Source of the DNA: Dehalococcoidia bacterium
GTDB lineage: Bacteria > Chloroflexota > Dehalococcoidia > Bin125
DNA: 64,000 bases
Direction: 5' to 3'
Assembly: GCA_022826965.1 (NCBI GenBank)
Contig: JAJDTU010000013.1
Coordinates: 124,001-188,000 of the forward strand
The notes beneath the pieces were generated by a model. The model worked only from the letters and a program-made list of their open reading frames with translations, ran no database searches and was not told the origin of the DNA. The stretch's first letter is position 1. Each line of letters begins with the position of its first letter. Of this stretch, positions 26,929 to 35,696 are shown piece by piece. The position numbers and the translations under genes are program-made.

Positions 26929-26934
26929 TAAGCT
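26929..26934 (+). promoter_or_regulatory. -10 box TAAGCT, leaderless arrangement
   Basis: TAAGCT is followed by seven bases and the GTG at 26942. No ribosome-binding site is present, so the UbiA gene is probably translated from a leaderless mRNA. Confidence 0.45.
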
Positions 26935-26941
26935 GCGCTGT

Positions 26942-27856
26942 GTGAACGCACCCGACCGCGATCCGTTACCCGAGTCGCAGGTTTCCTGGCAGATCAGGCT
27001 GGCACGCAGCCGAGCCTTCGCCTGGCTCGAGCTGTGCCGGCCGTACACAGCCTCGTGGCTGCTGGTCTCGTCCGCGTTGATGGTGCTGACCGCGGCGGAA
27101 GGCACCCTGTTCTGGGGCCTCCCCTTGCAGTACGCCGCGATGATTGTCGCCCTGACCTGCGCCGCAGGGTTGATCGGCAATGCGCTTGACGCCGAGGTCG
27201 ATGGCAACAGCCGTCTGATGCGGCCGATCCCGGCAGGCAAGATCGAGATCAAACTCGCACTGTTCGCGGCACTGATTCCGGTGGCATTCGGTGCTGCGAT
27301 CGGTTTCTTCACCGACTGGCGTGTCGGCGTCATTGGACTGGCAATGCTCGGCGCGTGCGTGATGTACAACCTGGGCTGGCGAGGCTCCGTCCTCGGCGTT
27401 GCTGCCTTCGCATTGATCGGCGTGCTGATGCCGGTCGGCGCGATCCAGACTGCCAATGTCAACTTCGCCGATGCGCATCTGCTCTGGGTGATTCCGGTCG
27501 GCGCGCTCACCGGCGCGGCCACATTCCTGATCTACAAGCTGCCTGATTTCGAACTCGATGATGTCGATGGATCACGCTCGATCCTCCACTGGCTCGGTAT
27601 CGATACCGCGATTCCGATGTCCTGGGCGATCCTCGCGGCGGGCCTCGCCCTGGCGGCGGCTTCGATCAACCTCTCCGGCGGCAACCTCGCCTGGCTGTTA
27701 GGGCCCTTGTTGTACATCATTCTCGCCGGGCTGTTCTGTATCGCGATGCTGATTCGGCGAGTGACCGAGGATCGCCTTCGCCGGCAGCGACTGCTCATCG
27801 TGCCCGCATTACCGATCCTGGTGGTCTGCTGGCTCGGTGCGGCGGCATCGGCCTGA
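26942..27856 (+). CDS. UbiA-family prenyltransferase
   Basis: The 304-residue protein has eight or nine hydrophobic segments and the two acidic motifs of UbiA enzymes. The first is a variant Asn/Asp-rich loop, NALDAEVDGNSRLMRPIPAG, and the second is KLPDFELDDVDG, which should bind Mg2+ and the prenyl diphosphate. Such enzymes attach isoprenoid chains to quinone, heme or lipid head groups. A menaquinone, heme O or archaeal-type lipid role cannot be told apart here. The GTG start is supported by the TAAGCT box seven bases upstream. It is divergent from the SPFH gene. Confidence 0.82.
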   Translation: MNAPDRDPLPESQVSWQIRLARSRAFAWLELCRPYTASWLLVSSALMVLTAAEGTLFWGLPLQYAAMIVALTCAAGLIGNALDAEVDGNSRLMRPIPAGKIEIKLALFAALIPVAFGAAIGFFTDWRVGVIGLAMLGACVMYNLGWRGSVLGVAAFALIGVLMPVGAIQTANVNFADAHLLWVIPVGALTGAATFLIYKLPDFELDDVDGSRSILHWLGIDTAIPMSWAILAAGLALAAASINLSGGNLAWLLGPLLYIILAGLFCIAMLIRRVTEDRLRRQRLLIVPALPILVVCWLGAAASA

Positions 27857-27926
27857 ACAACGCGGAAACGACGCGAACGAACATCATCATCCGTTAGGTT
27901 GATCGCGCAGCCCTCAGGAGTGCGAG

Positions 27927-29495
27927 ATGCCCGAACCGACCGACTGGCAACCCGAAGTTGACGAACTCAACCTGCGCCGCAAGCTGGCGCTCAAGATGGG
28001 CGGCGAGGAGCGCGTCAACCGCCAGCGAGAACTGGGTAAGCTAACCATCCGCGACCGGATCGACGCGCTGGTCGACCCGGGCAGCTTCCACGAAATCGGC
28101 GGTCTGGCCGGCTACGGGACGTACGACGACCGAGAGTTCAAGGACTTCAAACCACTCCCGTACATCGGCGGCCTGGCGAAGATCGATGGTCGCTCCGTCG
28201 TCGTCGGCGGTGAGGATTTCACGGTCGGTGGCGGTGCGGCCGACATCAGCACCCAGGAGCGCTTCAAGAGCCTCTTCCTCGCCGACATGGCGCGCGAGTA
28301 TCGCATCCCGCTGTTCGTTTTCCACGAGGGAGCCGGCGCCAACGTCGCCGCCGAGGGCGACGGACACGGCCACCTGCCCAGCAGCTTCGATGTGTTCGGA
28401 CCGGACATTCGCGCCGGCCAGGAAGTTCCGCTGGTCTTCTCCGTCTCCGGCGCGACCGCCGGCGGCGTCGCGGCCAGAGCGATGCTGGGTCACTTCACCG
28501 TGATGACACCCAATGGCGCCCTGTTCGCCGGCGGTCCGCCGCTGGTCAAGCGGGCGCTCGGACAGGAGATAAGCAAGGACGCGCTCGGAGGCCCCGATAT
28601 CCATGTCGGCCAGTCCGGTGCCATCGACAACCGCGCCAGGGACGAATACGACGCGATCGAGCAGATGAAGGCATTCCTCAGCTACCTGCCGCAGAACGTC
28701 TACCAGCAGCCGCCGTTCAAGCCGACCGAGGACTCCCCCGACCGCGAGGAGGAGGCGCTGCTTAGCATCGTCCCGCGCAGGCGGACCAAGCCGTACGACA
28801 TGCTCAAGCTGGTCGAGCTCCTGGTCGACGACGGCATTTACTTCGAGATCAAGCCCGAGTTCGGCACAACCGTCCACACGCTCTTCGCCCGAGTCGGCGG
28901 CTATGTCGTCGGCATTGTGGCCAACAACCCCAGCATGCTGGCCGGCGCTATGACCGCCGATTCGGCCGACAAGCAAGGCCACTTCGTTGAGCTCTGCGAC
29001 CACTTCCACATCCCGATTGTGTTCATCGCCGACGTGCCGGGTTTCATGCTCGGGCCGCAAGCCGAAGCGACTGGAACGCTGCGTCACGGGATGCGCGCTT
29101 ACTGGGCGACCTATCTCGCGACCGTGCCCGTCTTCACGGTGATCACGCGCAAGAACTACGGCATGGCCGGACAGGCGACGGCGAATGTCGGGACGATCAA
29201 CTACCGGGTCGGCTGGCCCTCGGGCGACTGGGGCTCAATCCCGATCGAGGGCGGCGTCGCAGCGGCCTACCGCCGTGAAATCGAAAGCGCGCCCGATCCG
29301 GACAAGCGCCGCCGCGAGATTGAAGAGCACCTGCTCCAATTCCGCAATCCCTTCCGCACCGCCGAGGCGTTCGGGATCGAGGACATCATCGACCCGCGCC
29401 AGACGCGCTCGTACATCTACCGCTTCCTCGAGCACGCCTACGAAACGATCTCTGCAGATCTGGGCGTGAAGGGCAAAGCCGGGGTGCGGCCTTAG
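27927..29495 (+). CDS. Acyl-CoA carboxylase carboxyltransferase (beta) subunit
   Basis: The 522-residue protein is a crotonase-fold carboxyltransferase of the PccB/AccD5 type, which moves CO2 from carboxybiotin to an acyl-CoA. Both halves are recognisable: FVFHEGAGANVAAEGDG and FSVSGATAGGVAARAM in the first, GGPPLVKRALGQEIS in the middle, and IADVPGFMLGPQAE with VITRKNYGMAGQAT in the second. Some loops differ from common propionyl-CoA carboxylases (AYWATYLATVPV and WPSGDWGSIPIEGG), so it may belong to a side branch. No biotin carboxylase subunit lies nearby. AGGAG precedes the ATG and a TAGGTT box lies at 27895-27900. Confidence 0.87.
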   Translation: MPEPTDWQPEVDELNLRRKLALKMGGEERVNRQRELGKLTIRDRIDALVDPGSFHEIGGLAGYGTYDDREFKDFKPLPYIGGLAKIDGRSVVVGGEDFTVGGGAADISTQERFKSLFLADMAREYRIPLFVFHEGAGANVAAEGDGHGHLPSSFDVFGPDIRAGQEVPLVFSVSGATAGGVAARAMLGHFTVMTPNGALFAGGPPLVKRALGQEISKDALGGPDIHVGQSGAIDNRARDEYDAIEQMKAFLSYLPQNVYQQPPFKPTEDSPDREEEALLSIVPRRRTKPYDMLKLVELLVDDGIYFEIKPEFGTTVHTLFARVGGYVVGIVANNPSMLAGAMTADSADKQGHFVELCDHFHIPIVFIADVPGFMLGPQAEATGTLRHGMRAYWATYLATVPVFTVITRKNYGMAGQATANVGTINYRVGWPSGDWGSIPIEGGVAAAYRREIESAPDPDKRRREIEEHLLQFRNPFRTAEAFGIEDIIDPRQTRSYIYRFLEHAYETISADLGVKGKAGVRP

Positions 29496-29539
29496 ACTCA
29501 AGCGCGACTATTCAGGACGACCGAACAGAGAGAGCCGAC

Positions 29540-30001
29540 ATGCCCGACATCTTCACCGTCGACCCCAGCCTCCCGGACTGGATCCGCACGCACACCGAGC
29601 AGTACCTCAACTCGGGCGGCGAAGAAGGCCACATGTGGGGCCGTCCCGACGGCTCCGGCCCGATTCCCTGTCTGCTGCTCGCGGCCAAGGGCCGACGATC
29701 GGGCGAGTGGCGCACGCTGCCGCTGATCTACGGCGAAGCGGATGACGCCTACGTGATCGTCGCCAGCAAGGGCGGCGCCAGGAGTCACCCGGCCTGGTAC
29801 CTCAACATCGATGCGAACCCTGACGTCCAACTGATGGTTGGGACGGAACAGTTCGAGGCCACCGCCCGAACCGCGGAGGGCGCGGAGCGAGACAAGCTCT
29901 TCGCCATGATGGCCAAGGACTTCGACCCCTACCTCGACTACGCCATCCGGGCCGGCGGCGCCGGTCGACAGATTCCGATCGTGGTGCTCGAGCGAAAGTA
30001 G
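29540..30001 (+). CDS. Deazaflavin-dependent nitroreductase-family protein (Ddn/DUF385-like)
   Basis: The 153-residue protein has the split-barrel features of F420-binding Ddn relatives: CLLLAAKGRRSGEWRTLPLIYGE, a YVIVASKGGARSHPAWYLNI loop that holds the deazaflavin in characterised members, and a VQLMVGTEQFEATAR strand. With the LLM proteins at 5-7 kb it suggests the organism makes coenzyme F420. A GAGAGAG stretch precedes the ATG. The substrate, often a quinone or nitro compound, is unknown. Confidence 0.88.
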   Translation: MPDIFTVDPSLPDWIRTHTEQYLNSGGEEGHMWGRPDGSGPIPCLLLAAKGRRSGEWRTLPLIYGEADDAYVIVASKGGARSHPAWYLNIDANPDVQLMVGTEQFEATARTAEGAERDKLFAMMAKDFDPYLDYAIRAGGAGRQIPIVVLERK

Positions 30002-30003
30002 AC

Positions 30004-30036
30004 GATGAGATCTCCCCAGGCGGGGGAGATCTCGTC
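30004..30036. terminator. Bidirectional hairpin terminator between converging genes
   Basis: GAGATCTCCCC (30007-30017) pairs perfectly with GGGGAGATCTC (30023-30033), and the stem extends three more pairs outward. It occupies almost the whole gap between the Ddn-like gene and trpS, which meet tail to tail. It lacks a T-tract on either side. Confidence 0.65.
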
Positions 30037-31048
30037 AAGCGTTGACGTTCGCCATCTCAGGCAGTGACGCGGGCAGCCCAACTGCATCCTTGACGTCAGC
30101 CAATACCTCAGACGCGATCACGCGTGCGCGACGGGCTCCGTCAATCAGGATTTCGTCCACCGCTTCGGGGTTGGCCGACAGTTCTTCCCGGCGCGCCCGA
30201 ATCGGGCCGAAGTAGTCGTTGACCGATTCGGACAGCATCTTCTTGCAGTCGACGCAGCCGATCTCGGCGCTGCGGCAGGCGGAGTTGATCTTCGGCTGAT
30301 TCTCCGGTCCAAAGAATCCATGCAGGGTGTAGACGTTGCAGACCTCCGGGCGGCCCGGGTCGTTGCGGCGCACGCGCTGCGGATCGGTGATCGCGGTGCG
30401 GATCGCCTGGAACGTCTCCTCCGGCGTGGCGGCCATATCGAGCGAGTTGCCGTAGGACTTGGACATCTTGCGGTTGTCGAAGCCCAGCACCATCGGAGCG
30501 CTGGTCAGCTCGGCCTCGGGCTCGGGGAACGTGTCGCCGAAAATGTTGTTGAAGCGACGCACGATCTCGCGGGCCAATTCCAGGTGCGGTAACTGGTCCT
30601 CGCCCACCGGCACCTTGTTGGCTCGATAGAGCACGATGTCGGCGGTCTGCAGTACGGGATAGCCGACCAGGCCGTAGTTGACGTTCTCCGGCTGCGCCTT
30701 GGCCTTCTCCTTGAAGGTGGGCACATTCATCAAGCGGCCGATCGGCGTGACCATCGAGAGCAACAGGTGCAGCTCGGAGATCTCCGGCACATGGCTCTGC
30801 GCGTAGAGGATCGTTTCCTCAGGACGGATGCCGGAGGCGAGCAGGTCGAGCGCCGTTTCACGCACGTTGTCTTGCAGCTCTTCGGTATCGGTCAGGGTCG
30901 TGAGCGAATGCAAATCAACGATCGAATAGACACACTCGTACTTGTCCTGCAGCGCGACGAAGTTTTGGATCGCTCCGAGGTAGTTGCCGATGTGCTGCCG
31001 GCCGGTACAGCGGATGCCCGCGAACACGCGATCCTGCCCCTGCTGCAT
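30035..31048 (-). CDS. trpS: Tryptophanyl-tRNA synthetase
   Basis: The 337-residue class I synthetase charges tRNA-Trp. It shows the HIGH-type motif in GRQHIGNYLGAIQNF, a DLHSLTT strand that helps bind tryptophan, a PVGEDQLPHLELAREI segment typical of TrpRS, and an intact KMSKSYGN. The frame opens at 31084, but the ATG at 31048 has AGGAGA at the proper distance and gives the normal length. It follows argS by about 40 bases on the same strand, so two synthetase genes probably form one transcript. Confidence 0.95.
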   Translation of the reverse strand: MQQGQDRVFAGIRCTGRQHIGNYLGAIQNFVALQDKYECVYSIVDLHSLTTLTDTEELQDNVRETALDLLASGIRPEETILYAQSHVPEISELHLLLSMVTPIGRLMNVPTFKEKAKAQPENVNYGLVGYPVLQTADIVLYRANKVPVGEDQLPHLELAREIVRRFNNIFGDTFPEPEAELTSAPMVLGFDNRKMSKSYGNSLDMAATPEETFQAIRTAITDPQRVRRNDPGRPEVCNVYTLHGFFGPENQPKINSACRSAEIGCVDCKKMLSESVNDYFGPIRARREELSANPEAVDEILIDGARRARVIASEVLADVKDAVGLPASLPEMANVNA

Positions 31049-31087
31049 GGTCGTCTCCTGCTCTGCTTGGCCGTCTCTACTCAAACA

Positions 31088-32770
31088 CTACATTTCGTCG
31101 GGCGCCTCGACGCCGATCAGTCGCAACGACGCTGCGAGCGCCGCCTGAGCAGCCAGCGTCAGTGTGAGTCGAGCTCCCGACCGCTCCGGGTCGCCCGGGA
31201 CGACGATTCGAAGGGCGTCGTAGAACTGCGTGAACGCCTGGGCCAGGCCCTGGGCGTAGTAGGTCAGGTGATGCGGCTCTCGTCGCGTGGCCATGTCAGC
31301 GACAAGCTCTGGTAGACGCAGGATTTCCCCGATCAATACGGTCTCCTGCTCCTCGACCAACAGGTGCAGATGGTCCGAAGATGCCGATAGCCCGGCCTCC
31401 GCGGCGTTGCGCATCACGCTTGCGCAACGCGCATGGGCGTATCTCACGTATGACGCTGGATTTTGCCGAGGGTCGGCGGAGGCCGCTGCCGCGAGGTCGA
31501 AGTCCATTTGCGCGTCGGCCGATCGCTGCAGCATGAAGAACCGCGCCGCGTCAGCACCGACTTCTTCGATCAGCTCGCGCAGGGTGACGATCTCACCGGT
31601 CCGCTTCGACATCCGCACGCGCTCGTCCCCGCGTCGCAGGTGGACGAGCTGGTACAGCAAGACCTCCAACGCCTCGCCGTCACCGCCCACGGCCGAAACC
31701 GCGGCCTTCGTCCGAGCCACGTGACCCTGGTGGTCGGCGCCCCAGACATCGATCACGGTGTCGAAACCGCGCGAGAGAAACTTGTCGTAGTGATAGGCCA
31801 CATCGGAGGCGAAGTAGGTCGGTTCGCCGGACGACCGGATCAGCACGTTGTCCTTGTCCTCGCCCAGGTCGTCGGACCGGAACCAGACCGCGCCCTCCTT
31901 CTCGATCACATATGAGCCGTCGCGCAGGCGTCCCATGGCCACGTCATATGTCGACGAGCCGTTTGCGCTGTCGTAGAGCGCCGATTCCCGTTTCCAGTGG
32001 TCGAACTCGACGCGAAGCAAACCCAGATCGCCTCGGATCTGGTCGACCATCAACTGCAAGCCCCGTTCGGCCAACTCGTCAGGTGGATCCTGCTCACTGT
32101 TGAGCCAGCGCTCGCCCGCTTCATCCTTGATCCGCGCGGCCAGGTCGATCATGTACGCGCCCTGATAGCCGCCGTCGGGGAGTGGGACTTCGCGTCCGAA
32201 CTGCTGTTGATATCGAGCGAACAACGTGCGGCCGAAGAGCCGAATCTGCGCGCCCGCATCGTTGACGTAGTACTCCCGCTCGACCTCGAAGCCCGCGGCA
32301 TCCAGCACGGATGCGAGCGCGTCGCCCAAGACCGCTCCGCGTCCGTTGCCGACCTGCAGCGGCCCGGTTGGATTCGCCGAGACGAACTCCACCTGCACCC
32401 GTTGTCCGGCGCCGAGATCGATCCGTCCCCATGCTTCGCCGGCGTCGATCACAGAGAGCAACTGTCCGCGCTGCCACTCTTCGTCCAGCTTGATGTTGAT
32501 GAATCCCGGTCGCGCGACATCGACATCAGCGATCGGCTTCGTGCGCATGATTCGTTCGGAGATCACCGAAGCCACATCCATCGGCGGCCGACGCACCGCG
32601 CTGGCCAACCTCAAGGCGACGTTGCAGGAGTAGTCGCCGTGTGCACGCTCCTTGGGACGCTCGATTCGCAGTTCGATCGGCGGGATCGGCGGCAGGGCGC
32701 CGTCGGCCTGCGCCAGCTCCAGCGCGTTGCGCACCAACTCCCCCACCAGCTCTCGCGTCGCACGCGCCAT
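31088..32770 (-). CDS. argS: Arginyl-tRNA synthetase with an altered HIGH motif
   Basis: The 560-residue protein has the ArgRS order: N-terminal Add-1-type domain (ERPKERAHGDYSCNVAL), catalytic core (EFVSANPTGPLQVGNGRGAVLGDALA), a RMSKRTGEIVTL region in place of KMSKS, and a C-terminal DALRIV anticodon-binding domain. The HIGH motif, usually HVGH or HVGN in this family, reads QVGN here (Gln139), so the first histidine is missing. KMSKS is often degenerate in ArgRS, but loss of that His is not usual to my knowledge. The ATG at 32770 is used because AGGAG precedes it; the frame to 32866 adds only an unrelated stretch. Confidence 0.92.
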   Translation of the reverse strand: MARATRELVGELVRNALELAQADGALPPIPPIELRIERPKERAHGDYSCNVALRLASAVRRPPMDVASVISERIMRTKPIADVDVARPGFINIKLDEEWQRGQLLSVIDAGEAWGRIDLGAGQRVQVEFVSANPTGPLQVGNGRGAVLGDALASVLDAAGFEVEREYYVNDAGAQIRLFGRTLFARYQQQFGREVPLPDGGYQGAYMIDLAARIKDEAGERWLNSEQDPPDELAERGLQLMVDQIRGDLGLLRVEFDHWKRESALYDSANGSSTYDVAMGRLRDGSYVIEKEGAVWFRSDDLGEDKDNVLIRSSGEPTYFASDVAYHYDKFLSRGFDTVIDVWGADHQGHVARTKAAVSAVGGDGEALEVLLYQLVHLRRGDERVRMSKRTGEIVTLRELIEEVGADAARFFMLQRSADAQMDFDLAAAASADPRQNPASYVRYAHARCASVMRNAAEAGLSASSDHLHLLVEEQETVLIGEILRLPELVADMATRREPHHLTYYAQGLAQAFTQFYDALRIVVPGDPERSGARLTLTLAAQAALAASLRLIGVEAPDEM

Positions 32771-32929
32771 GATCTTGTTGCTCTCCTGAACTGCCAGATT
32801 GCCACTGTAAAGGGCGAACGGCCAAAGGATCAGGATATCGGGCGGCGTGGAACAGGGACAAAACACTGGACCATCACTGCTGAACCTCGTGCATCTGGCG
32901 CTGTGGGCTGGGAATTCTCGCTGCGGGAT

Positions 32930-33030
32930 GTCAGATTTGGTCAGATCCCGTCAGATGTTGGGGGAGTGAGGTCAGATTTCGGTGAGCCGTGTCGGCTGAC
33001 GTCGGGTCATGTCCAGCGATGTCGGATGGG
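32930..33030. repeat. Intergenic array of ~10 decamers, consensus GTCRGATNNN
   Basis: Heptamers begin at 32930, 32940, 32950, 32971, 32991, 33001, 33011 and 33021: GTCAGAT four times, then GTCGGCT, GTCGGGT, GTCCAGC and GTCGGAT. The spacing is exactly 10 bases, with one 21-base step. Units at 32981 and 33031 are more decayed. The array fills much of the 370-base gap between recG and argS and would lie 160-260 bases upstream of the argS start. Apart from this, the gap shows nothing gene-like. Confidence 0.72.
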
Positions 33031-33140
33031 TTGGAGGGGTTCATGAGGCGCTCCTGGATCGCTGGCGTGGTCGGGCATCGCCGATTGTATGCGCACACAC
33101 GTTCTTCCGCGGGGCCGCGACGTGTCGCAGGCAACAGGCG

Positions 33141-35696
33141 CTAGTGGACCGCGGTCGCGCCCGCCACATTCAGGTTCTGCGACTGAAGCCTGAGTAGCCG
33201 ATGCTCCGGCGCACGCAGGTGCGGATCGTCGTCCAGGATCCGGTTGGCCCAGTTCCTTGCCAGATCGAGCGTGCGGTGATCCGTCAGCTTCGCTACTCGA
33301 AGCTCGGGCAAGCCGGACTGTCGCGTACCGAAGTACTCGCCCGGTCCGCGCATCTCGAGATCGGCCTCCGCCAGTTCGAATCCGTTCGACGTCTGCACCA
33401 TCAGGTCGAGCCGCCGCTGGCTCTGCTCGATGTCCGTGTCGGAGATCAGGTAGCAGACCGACTCCATGTCGCTGCGACCCACCCGTCCGCGCAGTTGGTG
33501 TAGTTGCGCCAGGCCAAATCGCTCCGCTCCTTCGATCGCCATCACTGTCGCCCGCGGCAGATCGACGCCGACCTCGACGACGATGGTCGAGACCAGTACG
33601 TCGGCCTCGCCCTTGACGAGGTCGCTCATCACGGCCTGCTTGTCTTCCGACGACATCCGTCCGTGCAGCAGCCGGATCCTCGGAGCCAGCTCGCGCAGCG
33701 GCCCGGACTTCAGGTACTCGTACTGCTCCGTCGCCGCCTCTGACTCCAACTTGTCAGACTCCGCCACGAGCGGACAGATGACGAACGTCTGCCGACCCTT
33801 CCTCGCCTCTTCGCGGATCCGGGCGTAGACGATCTCTTCGCGCTGCGATGGCTCGACAATCTGCGTGCGCACCCGTTGACGCCCCGGCGGCAGTTCGTCG
33901 ATCACCGACGAGTCGAGTTCGCCGTAGACGGTCAGAGCCAGGGTTCGCGGGATCGGCGTGGCCGACATGACCAGCAGATGCGGGCTGCGACCCTTGCTGC
34001 GCAGCGCGTCGCGTTGCAGCACGCCGAAGCGGTGCTGTTCGTCGACGACCGCGAGGCCGATGTCCTTGAAGTTGGCGCTCTCCTGGATCAGGGCATGCGT
34101 CCCGACCACGAGGTCGAGCATGCCCGATTCCATTTCCTGGTGGATCTGACGCTTGCGGGCAGCGCGCATGCTGCCGGTCAGCAACGCCATGCGCACGGGT
34201 CGTCCGAGCGCCGGCGCCAGGCTGAAGTTGTGCCAGATCTGATCGTCGCCCGACAGTTCCTTGCCCGCGAACAGCCGCTGGAACGTCTCATAGTGCTGCG
34301 ACGCGAGCACCTCGGTCGGCGCCATGAGCACGGTTTGATGCCCGGCGCGAACGGCGGCGAGCATCGCCGCCGCCGCGACCACCGTCTTGCCCGATCCCAC
34401 GTCGCCCTGCAGCAGCCGGGCCATCGGCTCGCGGCGGAACATGTCGTTGCGGATCTCCGTCAGGACGCGTTGCTGCGCGCCGGTGAGCTGGAACGGCAGC
34501 GCGCCGATGAACTTGTCGAGGAAGTCTCCCGGCATCGGGATCGGCGGCGCATCCGCACGCTGTCGCGCCTCCCGTTTGCGACCGAGTACCGCGAGCTGGA
34601 TCGAAAGCAGTTCCTGGAACGCGATCCGCTCCTTCGCCTCGTCGACGTCTTCCAACCGCTCTGGGAAGTGAATGATGGAAAGGGCCTCTGCCTCTGAGGG
34701 GAATCGCTCCTCGGCGACGACGCGAGGCGGCAGCGACTCGGCCAGCAGCGGCAGATAGTCGCGCACCGCAGCATGTGCGAGACGGCGAATCGTGCGGTTG
34801 GGCAGACCCTTGGTCCTCGGGTAGACCGGCGACAGTCTGCCGACGTGGACCGTGTCGTCGTCGGGATCGTCGAGCCGTTCCCATTCCGGTGAGACCATTT
34901 GCAGCTGGCGCCCGCGAATCTCGATTTTGCCCGACAGTCCGACGCGCATCCCGGGCTTGAGCGATCGCGCCAGGTAGGGCTGTTGCCACCACCAGATGCG
35001 CAGGCTGCCCGAGCCGTCGCGTACCACCGCTTCCGTTGCCGTCCGCCCGCCTCGCAGATACTTGACGCCGATGCTGGCGATCTCGCCGACGATGGTCAGG
35101 TCGATCCCCTCAAGCGCATCGGAGATCGTACGCACGTTGCGCCAGTCCTCGTATCGGCGCGGCAGGTGCCAGAGCAGGTCGTAGACCGTGTTCAGCCCGA
35201 TCGTGGACATGGCCTTGCGTGAGATCGGCGGGATGCGACCGAGAACCGCGACATCGCGGGCAAGGGGATTTTCGTCGTCGAGCGCGGCGGCGGGACGTCT
35301 CCGGCTGGATCTGGTTCGTGTTGGTGTCCTGTTCTGTCCGGATGTGTCCAGACTTGGACTGGATCGATCCGAATTCTTCCCCAACAGATCCGGCCGATTC
35401 TCTGCTGTTCCCGACCTCTCCGGGCGGCGTGCACTTCTCGGGGCAGCTCCGGGGCTCAGGGCGGCTCGCACGTCGTCGGTCCAGCGCTTGCGCTCGTCAA
35501 TGCTGAGCGCGGCGTAGCCCTCCTGGGGCAAGGCGGCGACGATGCGCTTGAAGAACTGCGCCTGCTCGCCCTCCTTGAGGACGTTGCGGAGGAACCCGTC
35601 GAGGCCGCCGACCACAGCCCGATCCTGGAATCCGAGCTTGGCCTCACGCTCCAGCATCAGCTGGAGGGTCTGCGTAGGCCGTCGCCGGGTCGTCAT
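33141..35696 (-). CDS. recG: ATP-dependent DNA helicase RecG
   Basis: The 851-residue protein remodels stalled forks and branched DNA. The OB-fold wedge domain (GEIASIGVKYLRGGRTATEAVVRDG) precedes the helicase core with Walker A GDVGSGKTVVAAAAM, the DEQHRFG box and the late VVEVGVDLPRATVMAIEGAERFGLAQLHQLRGRVGR motif. It is longer than usual because of an N-terminal helical part (about 1-90) and a Ser/Arg/Pro-rich low-complexity linker (about 90-165) with a weak 10-bp DNA periodicity around 35325-35365. The ATG at 35696 shares a base with the degV stop codon (TGATG), so the 100 bases of further open frame are ignored. Confidence 0.94.
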   Translation of the reverse strand: MTTRRRPTQTLQLMLEREAKLGFQDRAVVGGLDGFLRNVLKEGEQAQFFKRIVAALPQEGYAALSIDERKRWTDDVRAALSPGAAPRSARRPERSGTAENRPDLLGKNSDRSSPSLDTSGQNRTPTRTRSSRRRPAAALDDENPLARDVAVLGRIPPISRKAMSTIGLNTVYDLLWHLPRRYEDWRNVRTISDALEGIDLTIVGEIASIGVKYLRGGRTATEAVVRDGSGSLRIWWWQQPYLARSLKPGMRVGLSGKIEIRGRQLQMVSPEWERLDDPDDDTVHVGRLSPVYPRTKGLPNRTIRRLAHAAVRDYLPLLAESLPPRVVAEERFPSEAEALSIIHFPERLEDVDEAKERIAFQELLSIQLAVLGRKREARQRADAPPIPMPGDFLDKFIGALPFQLTGAQQRVLTEIRNDMFRREPMARLLQGDVGSGKTVVAAAAMLAAVRAGHQTVLMAPTEVLASQHYETFQRLFAGKELSGDDQIWHNFSLAPALGRPVRMALLTGSMRAARKRQIHQEMESGMLDLVVGTHALIQESANFKDIGLAVVDEQHRFGVLQRDALRSKGRSPHLLVMSATPIPRTLALTVYGELDSSVIDELPPGRQRVRTQIVEPSQREEIVYARIREEARKGRQTFVICPLVAESDKLESEAATEQYEYLKSGPLRELAPRIRLLHGRMSSEDKQAVMSDLVKGEADVLVSTIVVEVGVDLPRATVMAIEGAERFGLAQLHQLRGRVGRSDMESVCYLISDTDIEQSQRRLDLMVQTSNGFELAEADLEMRGPGEYFGTRQSGLPELRVAKLTDHRTLDLARNWANRILDDDPHLRAPEHRLLRLQSQNLNVAGATAVH

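Noticed and set aside
30978-31200. T-box or other riboswitch before trpS/argS
   Set aside because: trpS follows argS by about 40 bases with no room for a leader, and the region before argS has no T-box-like core or terminator/antiterminator pair.
32930-33030. CRISPR array
   Set aside because: The units are 10 bases with no 25-40-base repeats or unique spacers, and no cas genes are present.
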